Assembly (NCBI RefSeq): GCF_030445035.2
Contig: NC_080694.1
Span: forward strand, 75,531,147 to 75,595,146
Length of the DNA stretch: 64,000 nucleotides
Direction: 5' to 3'
Source of the DNA: Dasypus novemcinctus
Lineage: Eukaryota > Chordata > Mammalia > Cingulata > Dasypodidae
Shown: positions 21,388 through 33,586 of the stretch, piece after piece
How positions within the stretch are numbered: the first letter of the stretch is position 1
How the letters are laid out: the number at the start of each line of letters is the position of its first letter
Translations under genes and position numbers: made by a program
Notes under the pieces: generated by a model
Databases searched by the model: none
Seen by the model: the letters and a program-made list of their open reading frames with translations, nothing else
What the model was told of the DNA's origin: nothing

Positions 21388-24300
21388 ACCGGGCAGGGTC
21401 GGGCACCCCCGGCAGCCGTCTTAGCTGGCCCCGGGCAGGGTCGGGCATCCCCGGCAGCCGTCTTAGCTGGCCCCGGGCAGGGTCGGGCACCCCCGGCAGC
21501 CGTCTTAGCTGACCCCGGGCAGGCTCGGGCACCCCCGGCAGCCGTCTTAGCTGGCCCCGGGCAGGGTCGGGCACCCCCGGCAGCCGTCTTAGCTGACCCC
21601 GGGCAGGCTCGGCATCCCGGGCAGCGGTCTTAGCTGACCCCGGGCAGGGTCGGGCACCCCCGGCAGCCGTCTTAGCTGGCCCCGGCAGGGTCGGGCATCC
21701 CCGGCAGCCGTCTTAGCTGACCCCGGGCAGGGTCGGGCACCCCCGGCAGCCGTCTTAGCTGGCCCCGGCAGGGTCGGGCATCCCCGGCAGCCGTCTTAGC
21801 TGGCCCCGGGCAGGGTCGGCATCCCGGGCAGCCGTCTTAGCTGGCCCCGGGCAGGATCGGGCATCCCCCGGCAGCCGTCTTAGCTGGCCCCGGGCAGGGT
21901 CGGGCACCCCCGGCAGCCGTCTTAGCTGACCCCGGGCAGGCTCGGCATCCCCCGGCAGCCGTCTTAGCTGGCCCCGGGCAGGCTCGGCATCCCCGGCAGC
22001 CGTCTTAGCTGGCCCCGGGCAGGCTCGGCATCCCCCGGCAGCCGTCTTAGCTGTCCCCGGGCAGGCTCGGCATCCCCCGGCAGCCGTCTTAGCTGGCCCC
22101 GGGCAGGGTCGGCATCCCCGGCAGCCGTCTTAGCTGACCCGGGCAGGCTCGGCATCCCCCGGCAGCCGTCTTAGCTGGCCCCGGGCAGGCTCGGCATCCC
22201 CGGCAGCCGTCTTAGCTGGCCCCGGGCAGGCTCGGCATCCCCCGGCAGCCGTCTTAGCTGTCCCCGGGCAGGGTCGGCATCCCCGGCAGCCGTCTTAGCT
22301 GGCCCCGGCAGGATCGGGCATCCCCCGGCAGCCGTCTTAGCTGTCCCCGGGTAGGCTCGGCATCCCCGGCAGCCGTCTTAGCTGACCCCGGGTAGGCTCG
22401 GCATCCCGGGCAGCGGTCTTAGCTGTCCCCGGGCAGGGTCGGGCACCCCCGGCAGCCGTCTTAGCTGACCCCGGCAGGATCGGGCATCCCCCGGCAGCCG
22501 TCTTAGCTGGCCCCGGGCAGGCTCGGCATCCCCCGGCAGCCGTCTTAGCTGACCCCGGGCAGGGTCGGGCATCCCCGGCAGCCGTCTTAGCTGGCCCCGG
22601 GCAGGGTCGGGCATCCCCCGGCAGCCGTCTTAGCTGGCCCCGGCAGGATCGGGCATCCCCCGGCAGCCGTCTTAGCTGGCCCCGGGCAGGCTCGGCATCC
22701 CCCGGCAGCCGTCTTAGCTGGCCACGGGCAGGCTCGGCATCCCCCGGCAGCCGTCTTAGCTGGCCCCGGGCAGGCTCGGCATCCCCGGCAGCCGTCTTAG
22801 CTGGCCCCGGGCAGGCTCGGCATCCCCCGGCAGCCGTCTTAGCTGTCCCCGGGCAGGCTCGGCATCCCCCGGCAGCCGTCTTAGCTGGCCCCGGGCAGGG
22901 TCGGCATCCCCGGCAGCCGTCTTAGCTGACCCGGGCAGGCTCGGCATCCCCCGGCAGCCGTCTTAGCTGGCCCCGGGCAGGCTCGGCATCCCCGGCAGCC
23001 GTCTTAGCTGGCCCCGGGCAGGCTCGGCATCCCCCGGCAGCCGTCTTAGCTGTCCCCGGGCAGGGTCGGCATCCCCGGCAGCCGTCTTAGCTGGCCCCGG
23101 CAGGATCGGGCATCCCCCGGCAGCCGTCTTAGCTGTCCCCGGGTAGGCTCGGCATCCCCGGCAGCCGTCTTAGCTGACCCCGGGTAGGCTCGGCATCCCG
23201 GGCAGCGGTCTTAGCTGTCCCCGGGCAGGGTCGGGCACCCCCGGCAGCCGTCTTAGCTGACCCCGGCAGGATCGGGCATCCCCCGGCAGCCGTCTTAGCT
23301 GGCCCCGGGCAGGCTCGGCATCCCCCGGCAGCCGTCTTAGCTGACCCCGGGCAGGGTCGGGCATCCCCGGCAGCCGTCTTAGCTGGCCCCGGGCAGGGTC
23401 GGGCATCCCCCGGCAGCCGTCTTAGCTGGCCCCGGCAGGATCGGGCATCCCCCGGCAGCCGTCTTAGCTGGCCCCGGGCAGGCTCGGCATCCCCCGGCAG
23501 CCGTCTTAGCTGGCCACGGGCAGGCTCGGCATCCCCCGGCAGCCGTCTTAGCTGGCCCCGGGCAGGCTCGGCATCCCCGGCAGCCGTCTTAGCTGACCCC
23601 GGGCAGGATCGGCATCCCCGGCAGCCGTCTTAGCTGGCCCCGGCAGGATCGGGCATCCCCCGGCAGCCGTCTTAGCTGGCCCCGGGTAGGATCGGGCATC
23701 CCCGGCAGCCGTCTTAGCTGGCCCCGGGTAGGCTCGGCATCCCCGGCAGCCGTCTTAGCTGGCCCCGGACAGGGTCGGGCATCCCCCGGCAGCCGTCTTA
23801 GCTGACCCCGGGCAGGGTCGGGCACCCCCGGCAGCCGTCTTAGCTGACCCCGGGTAGGCTCGGCATCCCGGGCAGCGGTCTTAGCTGTCCCCGGGCAGGG
23901 TCGGGCACCCCCGGCAGCCGTCTTAGCTGACCCCGGGCAGGGTCGGGCATCCCCGGCAGCCGTCTTAGCTGGCCCCGGGCAGGGTCGGGCATCCCCGGCA
24001 GCCGTCTTAGCTGGCCCCGGGCAGGGTCGGGCATCCCCGGCAGCCGTCTTAGCTGGCCCCGGGTAGGCTCGGCATCCCCCGGCAGCCGTCTTAGCTGGCC
24101 CCGGGCAGGCTCGGCATCACCCGGCAGCCGTCTTAGCTGGCCCCGGCAGGATCGGGCATCCCCCGGCAGCCGTCTTAGCTGTCCCCGGCAGGATCGGGCA
24201 TCCCCCGGCAGCCGTCTTAGCTGGCCCTGGGCAGGGTCGGGCATCCCCGGCAGCCGTCTTAGCTGGCCCCGGGCAGGCTCGGGCATCCCCGGCAGCCGTC

Positions 24301-26500
24301 TTAGCTGGCCCCGGGCAGGCTCGGCATCCCCCGGCAGCCGTCTTAGCTGGCCCCGGGCAGGGTCGGGCATCCCCGGCAGCCGTCTTAGCTGGCCCCGGGC
24401 AGGCTCGGCATCCCCGGCAGCCGTCTTAGCTGGCCCCGGGCAGGATCGGGCATCCCCCGGCAGCCGTCTTAGCTGGCCCCGGGTAGGATCGGGCATCCCC
24501 GGCAGCCGTCTTAGCTGGCCCCGGGTAGGCTCGGCATCCCCGGCAGCCGTCTTAGCTGGCCCCGGGCAGGGTCAGGCATCCCCCGGCAGCCGTCTTAGCT
24601 GGCCCCGGGTAGGCTCGGCATCCCCGGCAGCCGTCTTAGCTGGCCCCGGGTAGGCTCGGCATCCCCGGCAGCCGTCTTAGCTGGCTCCGGGCAGGATCGG
24701 CATCCCCCGGCAGCCGTCTTAGCTGGCCCCGGGTAGGCTCGGCATCCCCGGCAGCCGTCTTAGCTGACCCCGGGCAGGATCGGCATCCCCGGCAGCCGTC
24801 TTAGCTGGCCCCAGCAGGATCGGGCATCCCCCGGCAGCCGTCTTAGCTGACCCCGGGCAGGCTCGGCATCCCCGGCAGCCGTCTTAGCTGGCCCCGGCAG
24901 GATCGGGCATCCCTCGGCAGTACTCTTAGCTGGCCCCGGGCAGAGTCTAGCACCCCCGCAGCGGTCTTAGCTGACCCCGGCAGGATCGGGCATCCCCGGC
25001 AGCCGTCTTAGCTGGCCCCGGCAGGATCGGGCATCCCCCGGCAGCCGTCTTAGCTGGCCCCGGGCAGGGTCGGGCATCCCCCGGCAGCCGTCTTAGCTGG
25101 CCCCGGGCAGGGTCGGGCATCCCCGGCAGCCGTCTTAGCTGGCCCCGGGCAGGCTCGGCATCCCCCGGCAGCCGTCTTAGCTGACCCCGGGCAGGGTCGG
25201 GCATCCCCCGGCAGCCGTCTTAGCTGGCCCCAGCAGGATCGGGCATCCCCCGGCAGCCGTCTTAGCTGGCCCCGGGCAGGCTCGGCATCCCCCGGCAGCC
25301 GTCTTAGCTGGCCCCGGCAGGATCGGGCATCCCCCGGCAGCCGTCTTAGCTGGCCCCGGCAGGATCGGGCATCCCCCGGCAGCCGTCTTAGCTGGCCCCG
25401 GGCAGGCTCGGCATCCCCCGGCAGCCGTCTTAGCTGGCCCCGGGCAGGGTCGGGCATCCCCCGGCAGCCGTCTTAGCTGGCCCCGGCAGGATCGGGCATC
25501 CCCCGGCAGCCGTCTTAGCTGGCCCCGAGCAGGCTCGGCATCCCCCGGCAGCCGTCTTAGCTGGCCCCGGGCAGAGTCTAGCACCCCCGGCAGCCGTCTT
25601 AGCTGACCCCGGGCAGGATCGGCATCCCCCGGCAGCCGTCTTAGCTGGCCCCGGGCAGGGTCGGGCATCCCCCGGCAGCCGTCTTAGCTGACCCCGGGTA
25701 GGCTCGGCATCCCCGGCAGCCGTCTTAGCTGGCCCCGGCAGGATCGGGCATCCCCGGCAGCCGTCTTAGCTGGCCCCGGGCAGGATCGGGCATCCCCCGG
25801 CAGCCGTCTTAGCTGGCCCCGGGCAGGATCGGCATCCCCCGGCAGCCGTCTTAGCTGGCCCCGGGCAGGGTCGGGCATCCCCCGGCAGCCGTCTTAGCTG
25901 GCCCCGGGTAGGCTCGGCATCCCCCGGCAGCCGTCTTAGCTGACCCCGGGTAGGCTCGGCATCCCCCGGCAGTACTCTTAGCTGGCCCCGGGCAGAGTCT
26001 AGCACCCCCGCAGCGGTCTTAGCTGACCCCGGCAGGATCGGGCATCCCTCGGCAGCCGTCTTAGCTGGCCCCGGGTAGGCTCGGCATCCCCCGGCAGCCG
26101 TCTTAGCTGGCCCCGGCAGGATCGGGCATCCCCCGGCAGCCGTCTTAGCTGGCCCCGGGTAGGCTCGGCATCCCCGGCAGCCGTCTTAGCTGGCCCCGGG
26201 TAGGATCGGCATCCCCCGGCAACCGTCTTAGCTGGCCCCGGGCAGGGTCGGGCATCCCTCGGCAGTACTCTTAGCTGGCCCCGGGCAGAGTCTAGCACCC
26301 CCGCAGCGGTCTTAGCTGACCCCGGCAGGATCGGGCATCCCCGGCAGCCGTCTTAGCTGGCCCCGGCAGGATCGGGCATCCCTGGCAGCCCTCTCAGCTG
26401 ACCCCGGGCAGGATCTGACCATCCCTGGGTAGGATCTGGCTGTCCGTGGTCTCTGGGCAGATCTGGCCGCCCCTGGCAGCTCGCACGCTGGCCCGGCCTC
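21388..26500. repeat. 5.1-kb minisatellite, about 42-bp unit
   Basis: Roughly 120 copies of a 41-43-bp unit made of gcagccgtcttagctg, then gccccgggcagg, then (g/c/a)tcggcatcccc. Variation is mostly single bases: gg/ga/gt after ttagct, gggcagg/gggtagg, and one C or G more or less. A rarer variant with cagtactcttagctgg and agagtctagcacc occurs at about 24918, 25971 and 26263. Because 42 is 14 codons, the minus strand shows many open frames of a 14-residue repeat; these are artefacts. Units degenerate after about 26390. Confidence 0.96.
21935..23605. repeat. 792-bp higher-order repeat inside the 42-bp array
   Basis: The sequence from about 21935 repeats with a period of 792 bp (about 19 units) to about 23605, a little over two copies. 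All positions I compared match, including the rare gccacgggca variant region and the irregular tgacccgggcagg unit. Divergence begins at the boundaries. Confidence 0.85.
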
Positions 26501-29480
26501 TGGACCACAAGTAACCATGGGTCTGCCCGGGGCCGTGCCTCTGCCCGGTGGGGAAAGGCCTTCCCCTCCCTCTCGTCCCCTTCCTCAGAGGCCCCCCGCA
26601 GTGCCCGAGTGCTCCGGGGTCTGGTAGAGCTTCTAGAGGCGCATTTAGCCAGCGCTTCGCCAAGCACCGAGGCGTCGAGGGATGGCGACAAACAACAGCC
26701 AGTCTCTCTTCAGCAGATACTTCCTGAATTCCCTTCTGTGCCGGACGTAGGCTAAGCGCTGGGGTACGGCGGTGAACGTAATGAACATGGTCTCCGCATC
26801 TGCCGAGTTTAGAGCCTGATGCGAGACAACCAAGCAAAGCAAGATCAACAATAAGCACAGAGGCCACTGGTGACTGCTTCTCAGATGAAGTCTGCTCAGG
26901 CCTGCCCCCTCAGGCACACAGGCCCTGGCTGCCTCTCACCGCCACCCCTCGCTGCGGGAGGCGTCTGGGTGGTTTTTATTTTTAAGACACTCAGACAACC
27001 AAAGAAAAGCAAATGCTGTCCCTCCTGAAACGCCTCCTCCCTCTCTCCAAACTCCCCATTCCCAGCAGCAAACCTGGGCAAACTCCCAAAATGTAAGAGG
27101 AGGCCAGGGGTTGGCTAATCCTGGGGGAGGAGGGGCCAGCCCAGGGCAGGGATAGTGGGATGGTGGGATGGTGAGAGGTGAAAGGAAGGGGGATTTGGGG
27201 AGGGGGCAGGGAAGGGTGAAGACAGGCGTGGCGAGGAGTACGGGGCTTGGAGGGACGTTGTTGTTGGCTGGGGAAGGCCCACGCAGAGGCGGGCGGGGGT
27301 GTGGGTGGGGTGCCTTGGTGCCCAGGGTGTGGTGGGGGATGCAGGCATTGCCCCCGTGGGGGTGTGGGCAGGAGTGCGGGCAGGGCACCTTGGTGCCCAG
27401 GGATGTGGTCAGGAGTGTGGGCAGGGGTGCAGGTGGGGCGCCTTGGTGCCCAGGGACTCCACCACCTGGGTCGTGCTCCCCCAGGCCTTGGGTACCAGCC
27501 TTCCTTGGGTTTCTGTGTATGTGAAAAGTCTCCCCAAATGCCCACATGGCACCTAAAGGAGATGTGCTCTTGCCTTGTGGGGCTACAGGGGCAGAGCGTG
27601 AGAACGTTCCCGTGGGGGAGCCTTGAGGCTGAGCTAGGCACCCCCACCTCTGTCCTGTGCTTGGTCAGGACCCGGTCGCCCAGGGAAGCAGCCAGGGCTC
27701 CAGCTGGTCTAGAATTTTAGCTTCCTGTCCAGGAAGAACCAGATATATAAATGGTAATTTTTAGCACTAGGATTCAGATTTCCTTCTTGGGCTGACTTAT
27801 GATTGGCTCTGTGGCTCAGGACGCAGGAACTGCCAATCCCTTCCCCTGATAAGTGTCTGTCGACCTGAAAACACACGCCGAGGCACTTCTTAATGTGACT
27901 CTTGTGAACGAGGGATCCTTCACTCATTTGCGTAACTGCTCTGTTTGCAGGTGGGATGTTCCTGAACTGGTGTCGTCAGCTTCATCATTCAGAAGGTGGG
28001 GAGGATGGATTTCTGCAGAAAGGTTCCGCCGCATCCTACTTCCTGTCCTCACCCTCACCAGTGTCTCCAGGGAGAGCGGGATCCGCTGGACAGAGCAGCC
28101 GGCAACGTCACTGCGGCGGGCAGGGCAGAGCATCGCGCAGTTGTCCAGGTGTGATGGTAGCGCCAGGCCTGGGCCGTGCGGTGGCAGCGACATGGAGGGA
28201 TGGGGTGGCAGGGCCCATGTCAGGTGGTGCAGGTCGTGTGAAGTTAGTGAGATGAGCTCAGGTGCCCCGGGCACACCTCTGCCACCCCTAGGTGAGTGTG
28301 TTGGAGGTGGTGAATGTGTTACAGCAGGACGCCCAAATCAGGCTAATAGTCCAGGTGGACACCTTGGGGCTCTCTTGGGAGAGTATGGTGGCAGGAGTTA
28401 GCGTTGTGGGAGCTTGCTTGGATTAAAACATTGTCAGTGCCCGCCCCGCCCCTGGAGCCCGGTCAGGCAGCTGGAATCTGCTGTTGGCATCTAGCTCCGC
28501 TGTGGCCCGAGTCTCCAAGACTGGCGGTTTGTCCTGCCATCGGCAGGCTTGGTGGGTTGCACGTCCACCTGCCAGTTCTGGCCACCTAGTACACACACAA
28601 CTTAGAACTGGAGGCACAGAGAACCCAGCCTTCCGACTCTGATGTAGCATGATGCAGCTGATTTTTAGAAGGCTTCCCAGAACCCCCTCATGAGACCCAA
28701 CCCCCTGGCATGGCAGGCACGGCCCTTCAGGAGATCGTGTCCACTCATGAAGCCTTTTAGGAGAGGCACTGTGGTGCCCTCCCTCTGCGCCCAGCTCTTG
28801 CAGCTTCGTGTCTGTTCATTGCTCCGGGGCTGGCCTCCCATTTATGTGGGTCCCCGCCTAGACAGAAGGGGTGTGCTGTCACGACTGGACCGAGACAGCC
28901 ACGCCAGCTCCACGATGGGTCCGGGGTCTGCTGGCCCTGCTGGGGAGGTTTCCGCCTCTGGACGTGGCTGTCGAAGATGTGGCATGTGCAGCTGTGGCAG
29001 CCACAACAGACTATGAGGACAAATCCCAGCACACGGGGTGGGGGTGGGGGGGAGACAGAAAGAAGCTGGTCTCTGCTGACTTCGCAAGTCATCGTATTGA
29101 CCCAGAACCTTCCAGTCTCTTCTGGTTCCTGCGGCCGCAAGCTTGTGCCTGATGAACACGCCCGGTGTCATCACTGGCAGTCCACCTTCCCTTCCGTCCA
29201 CTTAAAGCCTGTAAAAGCCTGGAACTCTCTCCCTGCCTCTGTGCCTCACGTCCAGCTCAGGCGTGAACCCCCAGGCAGACTCGGAAAGCCACCCCTCGCT
29301 GCCTCTGCTCCTCCTCGCTTCAATCTCCACCTGTCCCCAGAATTCCCCCACCTTCCCTTACCCAAGTCATTTTACAAGCGAAAATATCTCAAGCCTCCCT
29401 TTACTAATTTATCTAATGAACAAATTCAAGCATGTCACAGGGACTCATTATTTTTGGAGGCAAATATAAGTTTGTAAAAA
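26501..29480. other. Single-copy region, no gene recognised
   Basis: GC-rich to about 27.7 kb, then moderate. Open frames lack domains. Small irregular G+T-rich tandem repeats at 27296-27470 are listed separately. Confidence 0.4.
27296..27470 (+). repeat. Short tandem repeat, about 3-4 irregular units
   Basis: The phrase ccttggtgcccaggg recurs at about 27312, 27390 and 27441, separated by gtgggcaggagtgcgg-like spacers of varying length. Confidence 0.7.
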
Positions 29481-30518
29481 AGTTCAATTTTTAAATAAAC
29501 ATTTTATTATGGAAAATTTCAAACCTACTTAAAAGGAGAGGGACTGCTATAGTGGACGTCGTTGACCATTGCCCAGATGCAGTGTAATCACTCATGCATT
29601 CTCAGAACTTGTCCCTTCATCCATTAATATTTTACCATGGACCTAAAGGAGTAATAACTCATTTTTCTTAAAAAGAACATAACCGTAACACCATGATCAC
29701 ACCTCAAAACAACAATAATTCCTTCGTGTCATTAAATATCCAGTCAGGGTAACTTGGAATCAAGATCCAAATAAGGAGATGCTCAATATCGTTGGCCATT
29801 AGGGAAACGTAAGTCACGACTGCCATGAGTACCTCTCCACGCCCACTGGGATGGCATTGACTTAAAAAAGCAAAGTAAGTGTTGGGAGGATGTGGAGAAA
29901 TAGGAACACTTGTGCTTTGTTGATGAGAATGTAAAATGGTGCAACTGTCGGAAAACAGCTTGGTGGTTTCCCAAGAAGTTAAATATAGAGCTACCACATG
30001 ACCTGGCAATCCCACTTCTAGGAACTTGCCCAAAAGAATTGAAAGCAGGGACTTGAACAGGTTTTTGCACACTGACATTCATAGCAGTGTTATTCATAAT
30101 AGCCAGAAGGTGTTCGTCAAGGGATGAATGGATAAACTGTGGTTTATACACAAGGAAGTGTATTGTTCAGCCGTAAAAGGAATGAAGCTGTGATACATGT
30201 GACAGCAACCCAGCTTCACACTGAGTGAAATGAGCCAGACATAAAGGGACAAATATTGTATGATCTCACTTATATGAAATAATTAGAACATGCAAATTCA
30301 CAGGGTGAGAAATTAGAATGCAGGCTACCTGGTGCAGGGCTGGGAATGGGGATCTGGGAGTTAATGGGACAGAGTTTCAGTTGAGACTGTGGAAGGTTTT
30401 GGTGGTGATGTTGATGTTAGCGCAACGCTGTGACTGAGTTCTCCACATTCAGAAGTGGTTAAAATGGGAAATTCTATTTTGGATATATGCTACCACAATA
30501 AAAATTTTAAAAAGCCAA
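29481..30518 (+). mobile_element. Old L1 3' end, + orientation
   Basis: From about 29760 it has classic L1 ORF2-tail text: ggatgtggagaaataggaac, gcaatcccacttctagg and gttattcataatagccag. It continues to gatctcacttatatgaaat and ends at ataaaaattttaaaaag. Many substitutions and stops. The piece at 29481-29760 is AT-rich and probably another L1 3'-UTR-like fragment. Confidence 0.8.
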
Positions 30519-30880
30519 ATAAGCTCCTACATTACAATTGGTTGGCATATCTCTTCAGTCCCTCTTAAAAATAATTTATGTAGATCTGGAGTTTGAAGGG
30601 CAGGACTCCTGCTTGCTCAGGCAACAGGCAGTGGAAGATGGACAGTGTGAGGTCAGTCCCCTGCGGGTTGAGGGACGCAAACCTCTCAGGGAGCAAGCAG
30701 AGAGGAGCTCCAGGGCCTCTTCGGAACACAAAGGAGAAGTGATTCTGTGGTTTGTTTTTTTCCCAATCATAGTGCTTCTAACTCTATCTCAGTTCCCTAA
30801 ACTTACTTTTGCCAGCCCCATTTATGGGGCCAAATGTTCACTATTAGAAGCTATACTGAAATAAACCCCTTACAATTGTG
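30519..30880. other. No feature recognised
   Basis: Short spacer between two L1 fragments. A 108-codon frame has no domain. Confidence 0.35.
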
Positions 30881-31860
30881 TGCTGAGTGTGAATTGGTCC
30901 AACTTCTATGGAAAGCAATTGGCAAAGTCTATCAACATTAAAAATTCTATTTTGGGAAGCGGACTTGGCCCAGTGGTTAGGGCGTCCGCCTACCACATGG
31001 GAGGTCCGCGGTTCAAACCCGGGGCCTCCTTGACCTGTGTGGAGCTGGCCCATGCATGGTGCTGATGTGTGCAAGGAGTGTCGTGCCACACAGGGGTGTC
31101 CCCCACGTAGGGGAACCCCACGTGCAAGGAGTGCGCCCCGTAAGGAGAGCTGCCCAGTGCGAAAGAAAGTGCAGCCTGCCCAGGAATGGCACCGCACACA
31201 CGGAGAGCTGACACACCGAGATGGCGCAACAGAGACACAGATTCCTGGTGCCGCTGATAAGGATAGAAGCAGTCACAGAAGAACACGCAGAGAATGGACA
31301 CAGAGAGCAGACAACTGGGCAGGGGCGGGGGATAGGGAGAGAAATAAAAAAATAAATATTTTAAAAAAGAAATTCTGTTTTGCCCAGCAAGTCCACTTCT
31401 AGGAATTTCCCTACAAACAGACTCACTTGTGTGTGACACGACTTATGTACAAGTGGTTTGCTACAGCACTGTTTGTACAGAAAGTTGGAAATAACCTAAA
31501 TAATTAGGAATAGGGTACTGGTTAGAAAAAACCATGAAACCTCTGTACAGTGCAACACTATGCATCTGTAAAAAGGATGTGCCAGGTCTTCACACCCTGA
31601 CACCAAGCAATGCCCAGGGTATACTGATAAAAGAAAACGGTGCAGAAGAGTATATGCGGCTTGCCTCCTTGAGTGCTGCGTTTTGCCTGTGTGTGCAGCT
31701 GGGCCTGGAAGCATGGAAGAATTTAGCATCCCTGCCTCTGGAAGGGGAAGTGAAGCTTCACTGTGTGCTTTTATAGCCTTTTGAATTAGGAACGGTGGGG
31801 ATGTATTACCTATGAAAAACAAAATTATCAAAATAAGAAAATAAATGCTTAACAGAGTCA
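30881..31860 (+). mobile_element. Old L1-type fragment, + orientation, split by a SINE
   Basis: Text of L1 3'-end type, including agtccacttctaggaattt, gttggaaataacctaaataa, and catctgtaaaaaggatg. A SINE at 30954-31367 interrupts it after aaaaattctatttt. Confidence 0.6.
30954..31367 (+). mobile_element. tRNA-derived SINE, + orientation
   Basis: A well-preserved copy: A box tggcccagtgg, B box ggttcaaaccc, and tail aaataaaaaaataaat. Near-identical target sites at 30940-30953 (aaaaattctatttt) and 31368-31381 (agaaattctgtttt). Confidence 0.94.
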
Positions 31861-33150
31861 ACTTGAAGTTTGACACTTGTCACTCGTGAATGACAGTTTC
31901 CAGAACTCACCAGCCGGCAGCCCTGCCCTTCCCTGGGCCCCCGGGCTCGGCTCCTCTGGGCCCCGCCTCCAGCCAGCCAGCCCTAGACTGAATGCTCCCT
32001 GGGCCTGGGCTGCTGCTGTCGCTGCACCCAGGGCCACTGCCTTCCACTGCGTCCTGCAGGCTCCGTGATGGCACAGCGTCCCCTGTCAGTGCAGCCCCAC
32101 CTTACCCAGCCCCCCCTCTACTCCCCTCTCCCCGGCTGCAGTTCTGATGTGCTCAGGGTCCCTCCTGCACCTTGAGCGCATTTTTGTAAAGGTGCCTTGC
32201 CGCCTCGAGTGCATGTACTTTTCATTAAAGCGAAGAGTATTGAAATAGTATCGCGTTGCAAGTCTCCCCATCTTTTTCTTACCTTTTCACGTGGTGCTGT
32301 TTTACAGGATCTGCTGTCTTAGAGAACAGAACCCAACCCTGGCATGATTCACAAGCCCACTCAGTCCTTCATTCATTCATTCATTCAGGCCAGGCCCTGG
32401 GCTGTGGTAAGTGCGCCGAGAGGAAGATGGTGGACCACCGACGAGGCTGGGGGCTGGCAGGAGCCCTGCCAGCGGGGGAGGACGGGGAGAATCATCAGAG
32501 GTCAGTCAGGGCGTGACATGGTCAGTGGTTCCTTTGACAAGCTCCTTCCGTCCACAGTGTAAAGGGCTGGAGGGTCGCAGTGCAGCCCAGGGGGTCTGGG
32601 CGATTCCAGGCAAGATGGCATGTGGACTGGAGGGTTGATAGAGGGGTGGAGAGGCCAGGGGCGCTTGAGAAATGTTGAGGGAGCAGAGCCCACAGTGCCC
32701 GGAGATAGGCGGAAAGACAGAAGGGTGTCAAGGACGTGCTAAGAGATGGACTTAGGCAGTGGACCTGAGAGGGACACCAGGAGGAGGCGAGGCGCGCGGC
32801 AAGCACGGGCTTCAGCGGTGACACTCTGTGTGTCGGAGAGAGTGACGGTTTATTGTCGTAGATTCATGTAATCGAACAAAGTATGATTGACAATACAATA
32901 TAAGCTATACAGCATATACCACATCAAATTTAGGGCCCCGTGGCATCACCTCAGAGAACTTGGCCGTCCTCCACCAGAGCAGATTACCCCGATGTACAGT
33001 GAGAGGCCTGGGAAAACCTTCCAAGTCTGTTAAGAAGCTGTGCATAAAGAAAACAAACAGTAACAGGAAGTCCAGCCTCACGTAGGCAGTTACAACCGTG
33101 AGCAGCCCAAGCTGCGTGACTTGTTTGCCACCAGCGGCTTCGTACACAGG
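31861..33150. other. No gene recognised
   Basis: Mostly single-copy sequence of moderate GC. Short cattcattcatt run at about 32370. No coding exon recognised. Confidence 0.4.
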
Positions 33151-33586
33151 TGTGACAGTTTGAGATTATTTTACGAATCCCCAAAAGAGAGTGATTATGT
33201 TTGTAAACTGATCTGTTCCTCTGGCGGTGACACCTTTGTCTTAAATTCAGTCGAGGGGCCTTTGATTCGATTACCTGTTAAGAACGAACTGGAGCCTTTC
33301 TGCTTCGCCCACGCCAGTCCCTGTCCCCTAGGGGCCTGGCGTGGATGGACACTAGGCTGGACAGACACGGGAAGACCGGGGGGAGGAGCTGGGGCCCCGG
33401 GAGAGGGGCCGTAGCTGATAGTAGACGAGCCCTCTGCCAGGCAGAGAGGAAGCCCCGGGAGACAAACCCGTGCCAGCCGCAGCTGAGGCGGGAACAGGCT
33501 GGGCCCACGGAGCCTGGCAGCCCACCTGCCATCGCGCTTCAACGCGTGGCGGTGACTTGGTGAGAAAGTACCTCTTAGGGGACCTT
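33151..33586 (+). mobile_element. LTR-like repeat, + orientation, truncated by a SINE
   Basis: Begins tgtgacagtttgagattatt and later has gtttgtaaactgatctgttc, like the start of the MaLR-type LTRs in this window but a distinct subfamily. The 3' end (ggtgagaaagtacctctta) is cut by the SINE at 33587. Confidence 0.55.

Noticed and set aside
21386-26298. Many minus-strand frames with a 14-residue repeat
   Set aside because: The 42-bp unit is 14 codons without stops. Frames break wherever unit length changes, and there is no constant start or flanking gene structure.
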